Shown in pieces: positions 1 to 7,430 of a DNA stretch of 10,940 nt. Origin of the DNA: Acholeplasmatales bacterium (GTDB lineage: Bacteria; Bacillota_I; Bacilli_A; Acholeplasmatales; Anaeroplasmataceae); contig JAEELC010000061.1 of NCBI GenBank assembly GCA_016288675.1, forward strand, positions 1 through 10,940, in the 5' to 3' direction. Both the position numbers and the translations under genes were made by a program. Position 1 is the stretch's first letter; the number at the start of each line of letters is the position of its first letter. The notes below the pieces were generated by a model. That model was not told the origin of the DNA, did no database searches, and was given only the letters and a program-made list of their open reading frames with translations.

Positions 1-1
1 A

Positions 2-1402
2 ATTTCTAGTCTATGCAATATTTCTAATTTAGTTATTACTTATTCTAGCCATCATTCATTTAATAAAATGATTATTTCTCCACTTGTTGATGAATTAAAA
101 ATGAATGTGATTAAAGAGAAAAGATTGTTTGGTGTGGATAAGGAAGCTGATGATTTATATTTAAGTAAGTCAATGGATGAATTTATTTCATTTAACACTA
201 AAAATGAAACATTAGATAATCATTATTATTCTGGTTTAAATTATTGTACATATGATAATAAATTTACAGGTATAGATAAAGATACTTTTGATAAGTACGT
301 TAAAGGTCCTTTAAAATTAAGCTATACAAAGATGGATACTTATTATAGTTGCCCTTATTCATATTTGTTAAAATATATTCTCAAAGTTGATGAATATGAA
401 TCAACTTTAGCTTCTAGGCTTGGTACATATGCTCATGGTATCTTAGAATTCTTTGAAAAAGATAAAGAAAATTTTGATTATGAATCTTCAAAAGAAAAAA
501 TGATTAGTGAAATATATGCTAAACAAGAGCTTACTTTAGAAGATAAGTTCTATTTAGATAGAAGTGATGCTTATATTAAAGAAATTATTGAATTTAATAA
601 TAAGCAAGAATTAAATTCTAAAATTGATGAGATTAAAACAGAAGAAGATATTAAGGTAGTTCTTCATGATGGCAAAGTTATTTTCGATGGTAAGATTGAT
701 AAGCAATATTTAAAAACTATAGGAGATACTAAGTATGTAGCTGTAATCGACTATAAAACTTATATTAAAGAAAATAATCTTTTAAATATTGAGGATGGAT
801 TTAATTTACAATTACCAGTATATCTATATTTAATATCTTCTCAAAATCCAAATATTCATTATATGGGTATATATCTTCAATTATTTGATTTTAAAGTAAA
901 GAAATATAATGAAAAAGATAAAGAATATAAACTAAAAGGATTTACAAGTGCTGAAGAACAAGATTTATCAATATTATCTAATGATTATGATACAAATAAT
1001 TCTGTAGGTAATTATATTTCTCTACGTTTGACTAAAACAGGTTTTCATCCACAAGATTTAAATAAAGTATTAGCTCAATCTGAATTTAAAGATTTAATTG
1101 AAGTTGCACGTAATAAGATTGAAGAATTAATTACTCATATTAATTCATTAGAATTTGAAATTAGACCATGTGCAATAGATAAAGATTTTAAAGAAGATGC
1201 TAAAGACGATGATGAGGTAAATACATCTCGTTTTGATCATATAGCATGTTCATATTGCACTATGAAGGATATTTGTTATATGAAAAATAATGATATTAAA
1301 ATATTGCCTAAGAAGCCATTTAAATCAATTTTAAAAGAGGCTTATGAAAAAGAAAAGGCCGAGGCTAATAAAGAAAAATTAGAAGAAATGGAGGAAGAAT
1401 AA
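2..1402 (+). CDS. addB: AddB, ATP-dependent helicase/nuclease subunit B, 5'-truncated by window edge
   Basis: C-terminal part of the AddB subunit of the AddAB helicase-nuclease, which resects double-strand breaks for RecA-dependent repair. The frame is open to the first base, so the ATG at 68 is internal; about 466 residues of a protein usually near 1,150 are visible. The nuclease domain is clear. LSYTKMDTYYSCPYSYLLKY places the first iron-sulfur cysteine at 350-352. LGTYAHG gives the conserved His at 434-436. FDGKID (Asp at 698-700) and VIDYKT (Asp at 749-751) with NLQLPVYLY form the PD-(D/E)XK active site. ACSYCTMKDIC near 1246-1278 supplies the other three cluster cysteines. The upstream helicase-like part is outside the window. 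The protein ends in a Glu/Lys-rich tail. An SD (GGAGGA, 1390-1395) inside its last codons serves addA, so translation is likely coupled. Identification is firm. Confidence 0.93.
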   Translation: MSSLCNISNLVITYSSHHSFNKMIISPLVDELKMNVIKEKRLFGVDKEADDLYLSKSMDEFISFNTKNETLDNHYYSGLNYCTYDNKFTGIDKDTFDKYVKGPLKLSYTKMDTYYSCPYSYLLKYILKVDEYESTLASRLGTYAHGILEFFEKDKENFDYESSKEKMISEIYAKQELTLEDKFYLDRSDAYIKEIIEFNNKQELNSKIDEIKTEEDIKVVLHDGKVIFDGKIDKQYLKTIGDTKYVAVIDYKTYIKENNLLNIEDGFNLQLPVYLYLISSQNPNIHYMGIYLQLFDFKVKKYNEKDKEYKLKGFTSAEEQDLSILSNDYDTNNSVGNYISLRLTKTGFHPQDLNKVLAQSEFKDLIEVARNKIEELITHINSLEFEIRPCAIDKDFKEDAKDDDEVNTSRFDHIACSYCTMKDICYMKNNDIKILPKKPFKSILKEAYEKEKAEANKEKLEEMEEE

Positions 1403-1403
1403 T

Positions 1404-4400
1404 ATGGCGTTTATACCAAATCCTAGCCAAGAGCTAGCATTAAGAGATTGGGGAAAAAATGTCTTAGTAAGTGCTGGAGCTGGTTCGGGTAAAACTGCCG
1501 TTTTAACTGAACGTATTAAACGAATTATTGAATCAGGTGTATTACCAACTAGATTATTAGTTCTTACATTTACTAAAGATGCCGCAAACGAAATGAAAAC
1601 TCGTGTTAAAACTAAGCTTAGTGAATCAGATGAATTAAAAAAATATCTTCCTTCTCTTGAACAAGCTTATTTCACAACATTTGACTCTTTCTCCCTATCA
1701 TTCTGCAAGAAATATTCTTATATGTTATCACTAGGTCAAGATATATCTATTGTAGAAGAAACTACAATTAGTGTTAAAAAGGTTGAAATTCTAAAGAATA
1801 TTTTTAATGAATATTTAAAAAATGATAATCAAATATTTAAAGAATATTTATCTTTTTATACAACTAAATCTATTGATCAAGCTGTGGATAAAATTCTTAG
1901 TGTAATAAAAGGATTAGATCTTTTATATAATCCTATTTCTAAACTAGATGATATTTGTAATCCAAATAATAAAGAAAAATTTAATACATTTATTACAGAT
2001 AAATATAATGAATATTTAACTGATCAAGCATTAAATATATTAACTGATATGACAAAATTACTTGATGTATTTACAGATATTGGGCAAGCTGATCATTTAA
2101 AAGAAAATGTATTATCATTTTTTGTAGATGGATTTGATTTAGAAACATTTAATGATGTAATTTTAAAATATAAATTTAAAACTAGAAATAAAAAATGTGG
2201 AATTGAACAAACTAAAGAAGAAAAAAACTTTTTAGATAATGTTAAAGATTCAATAAAAAAATATAAAGAGGATTTAGCTTATAAAGAAAATATTATTAAT
2301 GATATTTCTTTAAATGATAAGTTTATAGATTTATTTAAAGATATTATTATTAAATATTATGATGAACTTAATAAATTTAAAAGAAGTCTAAATCTATTTG
2401 AATATTCTGATATTGCTCGTATGAGTATTCAATTATTAGAAAATAATAAAGATATATGTGAAGAAGTTAAAAATCAATATAAAGAAATTTTAATTGATGA
2501 ATATCAAGATACATCTGATATGCAAGAAAAGTTTATGAGTTTAATATCACATGATAATCTTTTCATGGTTGGTGATATTAAACAATCTATTTATCGCTTT
2601 AGACATGCTAATCCTAATAATTTTAAAGAGAAATATGATACCTATGATAAGCTTTATGAGGAAGATAACGAGCATCAAGGTAAGGTTAAGAACAAATTAA
2701 TTGATTTTAAAAATGCTAAAGGATTACGTATTGATATGACTCAAAACTTTAGATCTCGTTCTGAAGTTTTAAACAATATCAATAATATGTTTAGTGTAAT
2801 TATGACTCAAGATCATGGAGATGCTAGATTTGAAGAATCACATCAAATGATTTATGGTGGATTATATACAGAAAAAGAAGCTAATCGTGATTATAATATG
2901 AAGATTCTTAATTATGATAAAAAAGAAGCTTCAAGCTTTAATAATGATGAAATAGAAGCTTTTATTGTTGCACAAGATATTTTAAAACGTATTAAGAATA
3001 AACAAACAGTTCAATATAATATTGATAAAGATACTAAAGGTTTACGTCCTATAGAATTTAAAGATTTTTGTATTATTTGTGATAGATCTAAGGAGTTTAA
3101 AACTCTTGAAGCAGTATTACAGCACTTTAATATTCCTGTATCAATTAATAAGAATGAAGATGTAACTGAATCTAGTTTGCTTAGTACAGTTTTTTCAATT
3201 ATAAAAGGTATTTCATTAACTTACTTATTACATAATGAAGTTAAGAATAATGCATCTTATTGGCATGCTGTTCTTTCAATATATAGAAGCTTCTTACTTA
3301 AAGATAAATATAGTGATAATTATACATTCGATATAGTTATGAGTAAGAATTTAGATAATGAGGTTTCAATTAAATTAAAAGAATTAGCTAATCTTATTGA
3401 TGAATATTCAAATACACAAATATATAATACAGCTCTTGAATCTTTTAATTTCTTTAAAGAATTAAATAAGGTGGGTTCAATTAATAAGAGTATGCATGAG
3501 GTTGAATATATATTCAATATGATTGAATCATTATCTAAAATGGGATATCATTTTACTACTATTTCTGATTATATAGATGATACATTAAATAGTGATTCGA
3601 ATTTGAATTATTCACTTGATCATTCTGATGATCCGGGTGTAAAGATTATGAATATTCACAAATCAAAGGGACTAGAATTTGCAGTATGCTATTTCCTTGA
3701 TTTAGATCATGGCCCAAATCTTGAAGATTGCAAACATGATTATGGATTTGATAGCGATTATGCAATATATCTTCCTGCTTTTGTAAAAGATGATAATAGT
3801 GAAGGCTTAAGAAAAACAGCACAAGCTATTTTAAATAATTATTATTCTGAGAAAGCAACATTAAGTGAGCGTATTAGATTGTTTTATGTTGCACTTACTC
3901 GTGCTAAGGAAGAAATGGTACTTGTTTATCCTAAGATTGAATTAAATGAACTTAAGCTAATGCCTAATAAAATCACAAAATTTAGTGAACTTATTAATAT
4001 GTATAGATTATCAAGTGGTTATCCTACAATTGATGTTGATATAAAGACTATAAATTTAACACATGATTATATGGATAATAATAAAGAAATTAATATTAAA
4101 GATAATGGACCATATTCTTATAAAACATATTCATTTGATTCTAATGTTGTTGAAACAAGCCATATTTCAAAAACTATTAATGAAATAACAGATGAATCTA
4201 CACGCTTTATTCTTGAATATGGTTCAAAATTCCATGAGGTAATGGAAAGTATTGATTTTAAGAACCCTGATTTATCTAAGATAGATTTAGAATTTAAAGA
4301 TAAGGTTACAGATATCTTAAATAATGATTTGATGAAAAATATTAGTAAAGCTAATACTTATCATGAACATGAATTTGTGTTTGAAGATAATAATGTTAAA

Positions 4401-4598
4401 TATCACGGTATAATTGATTTACTTGCAGTATATGATGATCATGTAGATATTATTGATTATAAATTATCAAATGCTGAACATGAAGAATATAAGCGTCAAC
4501 TTGCAATTTACAAGGAGTATGTAAAGCGTCATACTGATTTACCAATAAATTGTTATTTATTATCTTTAAATCAAAATAAAATAAAAAAAGTAGATTAA
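1404..4598 (+). CDS. addA: AddA, ATP-dependent helicase/nuclease subunit A
   Basis: UvrD/Rep-type (SF1A) helicase with a C-terminal RecB-like nuclease; it partners AddB in double-strand-break end processing. Motifs run in order. Q motif is near residue 9, and Walker A is SAGAGSGKT (residues 23-31, Lys30). LVLTFTKDAANEMKTRV is motif Ia, and ILIDEYQDTSD is Walker B (Asp365-Glu366). VGDIKQSIYRFRHANP is motif III, QNFRSR is motif IV, MNIHKSKGLEF is motif V and LFYVALTRAKE is motif VI. The nuclease domain has His944 (GSKFHEVME), Asp1005 (GIIDLL), Asp1018/Lys1020 (IDYK) and Gln1032 (RQLAIY), so both activities look intact. At 1,064 residues it is shorter than the roughly 1,200-residue family norm. 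The stretch between motifs Ia and II is rich in Lys and Asn. The start lies one base after the addB stop, 8 nt past GGAGGA. Confidence 0.96.
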   Translation: MAFIPNPSQELALRDWGKNVLVSAGAGSGKTAVLTERIKRIIESGVLPTRLLVLTFTKDAANEMKTRVKTKLSESDELKKYLPSLEQAYFTTFDSFSLSFCKKYSYMLSLGQDISIVEETTISVKKVEILKNIFNEYLKNDNQIFKEYLSFYTTKSIDQAVDKILSVIKGLDLLYNPISKLDDICNPNNKEKFNTFITDKYNEYLTDQALNILTDMTKLLDVFTDIGQADHLKENVLSFFVDGFDLETFNDVILKYKFKTRNKKCGIEQTKEEKNFLDNVKDSIKKYKEDLAYKENIINDISLNDKFIDLFKDIIIKYYDELNKFKRSLNLFEYSDIARMSIQLLENNKDICEEVKNQYKEILIDEYQDTSDMQEKFMSLISHDNLFMVGDIKQSIYRFRHANPNNFKEKYDTYDKLYEEDNEHQGKVKNKLIDFKNAKGLRIDMTQNFRSRSEVLNNINNMFSVIMTQDHGDARFEESHQMIYGGLYTEKEANRDYNMKILNYDKKEASSFNNDEIEAFIVAQDILKRIKNKQTVQYNIDKDTKGLRPIEFKDFCIICDRSKEFKTLEAVLQHFNIPVSINKNEDVTESSLLSTVFSIIKGISLTYLLHNEVKNNASYWHAVLSIYRSFLLKDKYSDNYTFDIVMSKNLDNEVSIKLKELANLIDEYSNTQIYNTALESFNFFKELNKVGSINKSMHEVEYIFNMIESLSKMGYHFTTISDYIDDTLNSDSNLNYSLDHSDDPGVKIMNIHKSKGLEFAVCYFLDLDHGPNLEDCKHDYGFDSDYAIYLPAFVKDDNSEGLRKTAQAILNNYYSEKATLSERIRLFYVALTRAKEEMVLVYPKIELNELKLMPNKITKFSELINMYRLSSGYPTIDVDIKTINLTHDYMDNNKEINIKDNGPYSYKTYSFDSNVVETSHISKTINEITDESTRFILEYGSKFHEVMESIDFKNPDLSKIDLEFKDKVTDILNNDLMKNISKANTYHEHEFVFEDNNVKYHGIIDLLAVYDDHVDIIDYKLSNAEHEEYKRQLAIYKEYVKRHTDLPINCYLLSLNQNKIKKVD

Positions 4599-4613
4599 AT
4601 CTTAAAAGTCTAA

Positions 4614-4619
4614 TATAAT
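4614..4619 (+). promoter_or_regulatory. possible -10 box for rimM-trmD
   Basis: A perfect TATAAT lies in the 46-bp gap between addA and rimM, 26 bp before the rimM ATG. No convincing -35 box sits 16-18 bp upstream (TAGATT at 4591-4596 is weak) and there is no TG extension. It may be a weak internal promoter, or chance in AT-rich DNA. No terminator separates addA from rimM, so read-through from addBA is also possible. Confidence 0.35.
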
Positions 4620-4644
4620 GTTATTAGAAACGGAGGACTAAAAT

Positions 4645-5145
4645 ATGAAATATTATCAAGTTGCTCGTATTTTAAATACACATGGTTTAAAAGGTGAATT
4701 AAAGCTTCAAGTTATAACTGACTTTGATCGCTTCTATGAAGGATCTAAGCTTTATATTGGATATAAGGATGAATATATTCCTGTAACAGTTAAATATTCT
4801 AAAGACTATAAGCAAGGAATACTTGTTGTACTTAAAGATTTAGAAGATATTAATCTTGTTGAAAAATATAAAAATAGCTTTTTATATATTTCAGAAGAAG
4901 ATAGAGGCGAAGCTCCTGAAGGAGTATATTTCTTTAGCGATTTAATTGGTAAAGAGGTATACAATCAAAATGACGAATTAAAAGGTGTTGTAACTGAAAT
5001 GGAAGAAAATGGTAATGGATACAATCTTGTAATTAAGAAAGAAAATGATAAAAAGAATTACCGTGTTCCTTTCGTACAAAATGTTTTTATTAAAGAAGTT
5101 AAAGAAGATAAGATTATCATTAATGAAATCGAAGGATTATTTTAA
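4645..5145 (+). CDS. rimM: RimM, 16S rRNA processing / 30S maturation factor
   Basis: RimM binds ribosomal protein S19 and assists maturation of the 30S subunit head. Its 166 residues match the family length. The N-terminal RimM barrel opens with YQVARILNTHGLKGELKLQV, the family signature, and covers about residues 1-85. The C-terminal PRC-barrel runs from about residue 90, with PEGVYFFSDLIGKEVY and YRVPFVQNVFIKEV. The strong SD GGAGG (4632-4636) stands 8 nt before the ATG. The stop TAA overlaps the trmD ATG by one base (TAATG), a standard arrangement for coupled translation of the pair. The rpsP and KH-domain genes that often precede rimM in Bacillota are not here; addBA lies upstream instead. 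Confidence 0.96.
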   Translation: MKYYQVARILNTHGLKGELKLQVITDFDRFYEGSKLYIGYKDEYIPVTVKYSKDYKQGILVVLKDLEDINLVEKYKNSFLYISEEDRGEAPEGVYFFSDLIGKEVYNQNDELKGVVTEMEENGNGYNLVIKKENDKKNYRVPFVQNVFIKEVKEDKIIINEIEGLF

Positions 5146-5873
5146 TGAAGATTAAAATTGTTACATTATTTCCTGATATGTTTTCTGGATTCTTAAATGA
5201 TTCTATTATTGCTCGCGCAATAAAAGAAAATATTTTAAGCGTAGAATTAATTGATTTTAGAACATATTCTAAGGATAAACATCATCATGTTGATGATACT
5301 CCATATGGTGGAGGAGCTGGTATGGTTTTACGCTGTGACATCTTAGGAGATGCGATAAAAGCTAATTCTAGTTCTAACACTCATAAGATTCTTATGTCTC
5401 CTCAAGGACATACATATAAACAAGCAGATGCAAATCGCTTAAAAGATATGGAAGAAATAATGATTATATGTGGTCATTATGAAGGATTTGATGAAAGAGT
5501 AAGAAATCTTGTAGATGAAGAAATCTCTATTGGTGATTTCGTTTTAACAGGTGGAGAAATTCCAGCAATGACTCTTGTAGATAGTATTACAAGACTATTA
5601 AAGGGTGCTATTACTGAAGAAAGCTATGAGGATGATTCTTTTTATTCGGGACTTCTAGAATATCCTCAATATACTCGCCCTCTTGAATATAATGGGGAAT
5701 CTGTTCCTTTCGTTTTAACTAATGGGGATCATGAAAAGATTCGTGTTTGGCGTAAGAAAGAAAGCTTACGCAGAACTTATCTTCGTCGTCCTGACTTGTT
5801 AGAACAAAAAGAACTTAATAAAGAAGAAAAGAAATTACTCAATGAAGTGATTGATGAAGAAAGCGTTAAATAG
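5145..5873 (+). CDS. trmD: TrmD, tRNA (guanine-N1)-methyltransferase
   Basis: TrmD methylates G37 of tRNAs at N1 using S-adenosylmethionine, which prevents +1 frameshifting; it acts as a cytosolic dimer. The 242-residue length is normal. It starts with MKIKIVTLFPDMF. HHHVDDTPYGGGAGMVLR is the highly conserved N-terminal block. ICGHYEGFDERV followed by ISIGDFVLTGGEIPAMTLVD forms the SpoU-TrmD trefoil-knot SAM pocket. YTRPLEYNGESVPFVLTNG and WRKKESLRRTYLRRPDLL match the C-terminal tRNA-binding part. The start overlaps the rimM stop. The last codons (5859-5870) form the left arm of the transcription terminator and the stop TAG lies in its loop. This is the only intact gene in the window that ends in TAG rather than TAA. 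Confidence 0.97.
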   Translation: MKIKIVTLFPDMFSGFLNDSIIARAIKENILSVELIDFRTYSKDKHHHVDDTPYGGGAGMVLRCDILGDAIKANSSSNTHKILMSPQGHTYKQADANRLKDMEEIMIICGHYEGFDERVRNLVDEEISIGDFVLTGGEIPAMTLVDSITRLLKGAITEESYEDDSFYSGLLEYPQYTRPLEYNGESVPFVLTNGDHEKIRVWRKKESLRRTYLRRPDLLEQKELNKEEKKLLNEVIDEESVK

Positions 5874-5888
5874 ACGCTTTCTTTTTTT
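5859..5888 (+). terminator. Rho-independent terminator overlapping the trmD 3' end
   Basis: An 8-bp stem, GAAAGCGT (5859-5866) with ACGCTTTC (5874-5881), encloses a 7-nt loop and is followed by seven T (5882-5888). The left arm is trmD coding sequence and the stop TAG (5871-5873) is in the loop. A ribosome terminating trmD would cover the hairpin, so translation could influence termination. Confidence 0.9.
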
Positions 5889-5890
5889 AA

Positions 5891-5899
5891 TGGTATAAT
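5891..5899 (+). promoter_or_regulatory. extended -10 promoter for flavin-reductase-like gene
   Basis: TGGTATAAT, an extended -10 element, begins two bases after the T-run of the trmD terminator. The only -35 candidate at 17-bp spacing is TAGACG (5871-5876) in the terminator loop and right arm, matching TTGACA at four positions. The predicted transcript starts near 5906, giving a very short leader. Confidence 0.65.
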
Positions 5900-5905
5900 G
5901 ATTTA

Positions 5906-5914
5906 AAAGAGGTG
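5906..5914 (+). promoter_or_regulatory. ribosome binding site fixing the start at 5921
   Basis: AAAGAGGTG lies 6 nt before ATG 5921. A GTG at 5912 in the same frame lies inside this SD and cannot be the real start, so the gene begins at 5921. Confidence 0.8.
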
Positions 5915-5920
5915 TTAAAT

Positions 5921-6487
5921 ATGAGAAAAAATTTCAAGGAACAATCATGGGTATTTCCTATGCCAGTATTTATTTTAGGTACTTATAATGAGATAGGTAC
6001 AGCAAATGCGATGACAGCTGCTTGGGCTGGTATTTATGATACTAATAAAGTGTTCGTAAGTTTATCTAGTCATAAGACTACAGATAATTTCAAGCGTACA
6101 GGTGCATTTACAGTTTCTTTTGCGACTAAAGAATATGCAAAAGAATGTGATTATGTTGGTATTGTTTCAGGCAATAAGGTTCCTGATAAAGTTGCACGTG
6201 CTGGTTTAACTCCTGTAAAAAGCGAGTTTGTTAATGCCCCATATTTTGATGAACTTAATGTAGCTCTTGAATGTGAGGTGTCTAAGATTATTGAAGATGA
6301 AGATGGTATCAAATTAATTGGTGATATCATTAATGTATCAGCAGATGAATCTGTATTAACAAATGGAAAAATTGATACTGAGAAATTAGAACCATTATCT
6401 TTTGATCCAGCTAATAATAGATATTATACTATTAATGAATATGTCGCTGATGCGTTTAAAGTTGGTATTGAATTAAGAAATAAATAA
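5921..6487 (+). CDS. flavin reductase-like FMN-binding split-barrel protein
   Basis: A 188-residue protein of the flavin-reductase domain family (COG1853-like), which binds FMN and commonly moves electrons from NAD(P)H to flavin or small acceptors. Family features in order: an N-terminal beta segment PMPVFILGTYNE with ANAMTAAWAGI; FVSLSSHKTTDNFKRTGAFTVSFA, the strand and helix around the flavin; CDYVGIVSGNKVPDKVARAGL, the typical mid-domain helix; and ALECEVSKII leading to LIGDIINVSADESVL at the dimer barrel. No signal peptide or membrane segment is visible, so it should be cytosolic. The physiological substrate cannot be told from sequence. It has its own promoter and SD and sits alone between trmD and a decayed regulator gene. 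Family is well supported; exact function is unknown. Confidence 0.87.
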   Translation: MRKNFKEQSWVFPMPVFILGTYNEIGTANAMTAAWAGIYDTNKVFVSLSSHKTTDNFKRTGAFTVSFATKEYAKECDYVGIVSGNKVPDKVARAGLTPVKSEFVNAPYFDELNVALECEVSKIIEDEDGIKLIGDIINVSADESVLTNGKIDTEKLEPLSFDPANNRYYTINEYVADAFKVGIELRNK

Positions 6488-6497
6488 TATATGATTT

Positions 6498-6555
6498 TTG
6501 ATTGTTAAAAGTGTTGCTAATTAGAATTAACAAACGATTAACAATCAATTTTTTT
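6498..6555 (+). terminator. AT-rich long-loop stem followed by T7, with a nested repeat arm
   Basis: TTGATTGTTAA (6498-6508) pairs with TTAACAATCAA (6538-6548), giving an 11-bp stem with a 29-nt loop, followed by seven T (6549-6555). It lies just past the flavin-reductase gene and probably terminates it. The stem is AT-rich, so it is weaker than the other terminators here. A second copy of TTAACAA (6527-6533) in the loop could pair with the same left arm (TTGTTAA, 6502-6508), so two exclusive folds exist. The palindrome CTAATTAG (6517-6524) is near the apex. The same repeats could be protein-binding sites for the adjacent regulator. Confidence 0.6.
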
Positions 6556-6560
6556 ATTTA

Positions 6561-6569
6561 TGCTACAAT
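6561..6569 (+). promoter_or_regulatory. extended -10 promoter for the XRE pseudogene
   Basis: TGCTACAAT, an extended -10 box, follows the T-run at 6549-6555 by five bases. The nearest -35-like hexamer is TTAACA (6538-6543), within the inverted repeat, at an over-long 20-bp spacing. A good SD (AGAGGAAG, 6596-6603) precedes the ATG at 6612, so the start region is intact although the gene is broken. Confidence 0.55.
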
Positions 6570-6611
6570 AAAGATGTAGATCTTAAGACTCTATAAAGAG
6601 GAAGTTTAAAA

Positions 6612-7214
6612 ATGGAATTTTCAGAAAAATTAAAAGAATTAAGAAAAAGTAAAAATTTAACACAAGAAGAATTAGCAAATGATTTATTTGTATCTTAAAG
6701 TTTAATCGCACGCTATTAGAATAATAGTGTGGTTCCTACAAAAGAAAATGTTGATAAGATTGCTAAATATTTTAATGTTTCAAGAAAGGATTTAATTAAT
6801 GATAGTGATTTGGTTGATATTTGTTTAAACAATAATAAATCTGTAGAATTAATGGAAAAAATTTTCTTAATGATTGTTATTGTCACAAATGCATTAATGC
6901 TTATATTGCCTTTTATTCCTTTTGTTAAACAAAGTGTTTGGTTTTATAAAGATAGTAGGACTAATAGGACATATAAATATACATCAATTGTTAGGTTGTT
7001 TTTTGATAGAAACAATATGATTATCATTTTATTTTTGTTTGTTTTTGCTGTATGCTTATAAATAGCTATGTTTACATATTTTTGTAAAAATAGTAAACAT
7101 CACTATTTTTGGAAAGTAATAACTTATTTATTGTTTGTAATTTGTCTATTTTTAATATTCTTCATTATTGTATACACTATTTCATATACAAATAATTCCG
7201 GATATGATTTTTAG
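6612..7214 (+). pseudogene. XRE-family HTH regulator with C-terminal membrane segments, broken by three in-frame stops
   Basis: One frame of 200 codons from ATG 6612 to TAG 7212-7214 is interrupted by TAA at 6696 (codon 29), TAG at 6717 (codon 36) and TAA at 7059 (codon 150), with no frameshift. The N-terminus is a classic HTH_3 DNA-binding domain: MEFSEKLKELRKSKNLTQEE, then LANDLFVS, stop, SLIARY, stop, NNSVVPTKENVDKIAKYFNV. The first stop is just before the recognition helix, where R, K or Q is usual. The second replaces the conserved Glu of the YEN motif. Three hydrophobic spans follow: LMIVIVTNALMLILPFIPFV, MIIILFLFVFAVCL-stop-IAMF, and VITYLLFVICLFLIFFIIVY. The intact protein would have been a membrane-anchored XRE regulator. 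A restart at GTG 6729 or ATG 6852 lacks an SD and would lose the recognition helix. Decay is the simplest reading. Confidence 0.85.
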
Positions 7215-7290
7215 TGTATTTGTCTTGAATAAAAATAATAAATTGTAAAAAAATTCGATTTAAATAGTAAAAATTTTTAGTAAATTATTA
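7215..7290. other. AT-rich spacer with no recognised feature
   Basis: This stretch between the XRE remnant and the rplS promoter is almost entirely A and T. No gene, strong hairpin or T-run terminator is visible. Confidence 0.6.
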
Positions 7291-7319
7291 TTGAAATAGC
7301 CAAAATGGTGTGATATAAT
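7291..7319 (+). promoter_or_regulatory. strong extended -10 promoter of rplS
   Basis: TTGAAA (7291-7296), a 17-bp spacer, then TATAAT (7314-7319) preceded by TGA, which is an extended -10. It is the best consensus promoter in the window. The predicted start near 7326 gives a 5' leader of about 105 nt before the L19 ATG. Confidence 0.88.
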
Positions 7320-7325
7320 TATTGA

Positions 7326-7414
7326 GGCTTAAAATTAAGCACGCACTTTAATCCGCTATATAGCCGTTTGATTGCTATAGAATGATTTTAGGAAGATAAT
7401 ACTAGTTTTTATAT
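7326..7414 (+). ncRNA. probable L19 (rplS) leader RNA
   Basis: The leader from the predicted start to the SD is unusually long for this compact genome and less AT-rich than its surroundings. It starts with a small hairpin, GCTTA (7327-7331) with TAAGC (7336-7340). It then holds CTATA (7356-7360) with TATAG (7376-7380) around a 15-nt loop, and a possible long-range GGCT (7326-7329) with AGCC (7362-7365). A structured autoregulatory leader before rplS is known in Bacillota (Rfam L19_leader). Position and context support it, but the covariance model was not run and the fold is hand-drawn. Confidence 0.5.
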
Positions 7415-7430
7415 AAGGAGATATATTATT

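Noticed and set aside
68..70. ATG at 68 as the addB start
   Set aside because: The same frame is open to the window edge and the visible part lacks the N-terminal two thirds of AddB, so this Met is internal.
3320..3517. Minus-strand reading frame inside addA
   Set aside because: Shadow of the addA frame in AT-rich DNA; no SD or recognisable protein features.
6696..6719. Recoding of TAA/TAG as sense codons to rescue the XRE gene
   Set aside because: Both TAA and TAG would have to be recoded, yet every intact neighbour ends in TAA or TAG at the expected family length; Glu, not Gln, is expected at codon 36. Pseudogene decay is simpler.
6729..7061. An independent 110-residue protein starting at GTG 6729
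   Set aside because: No SD precedes the GTG and the sequence is the middle of the XRE-membrane frame; it begins inside the HTH domain.
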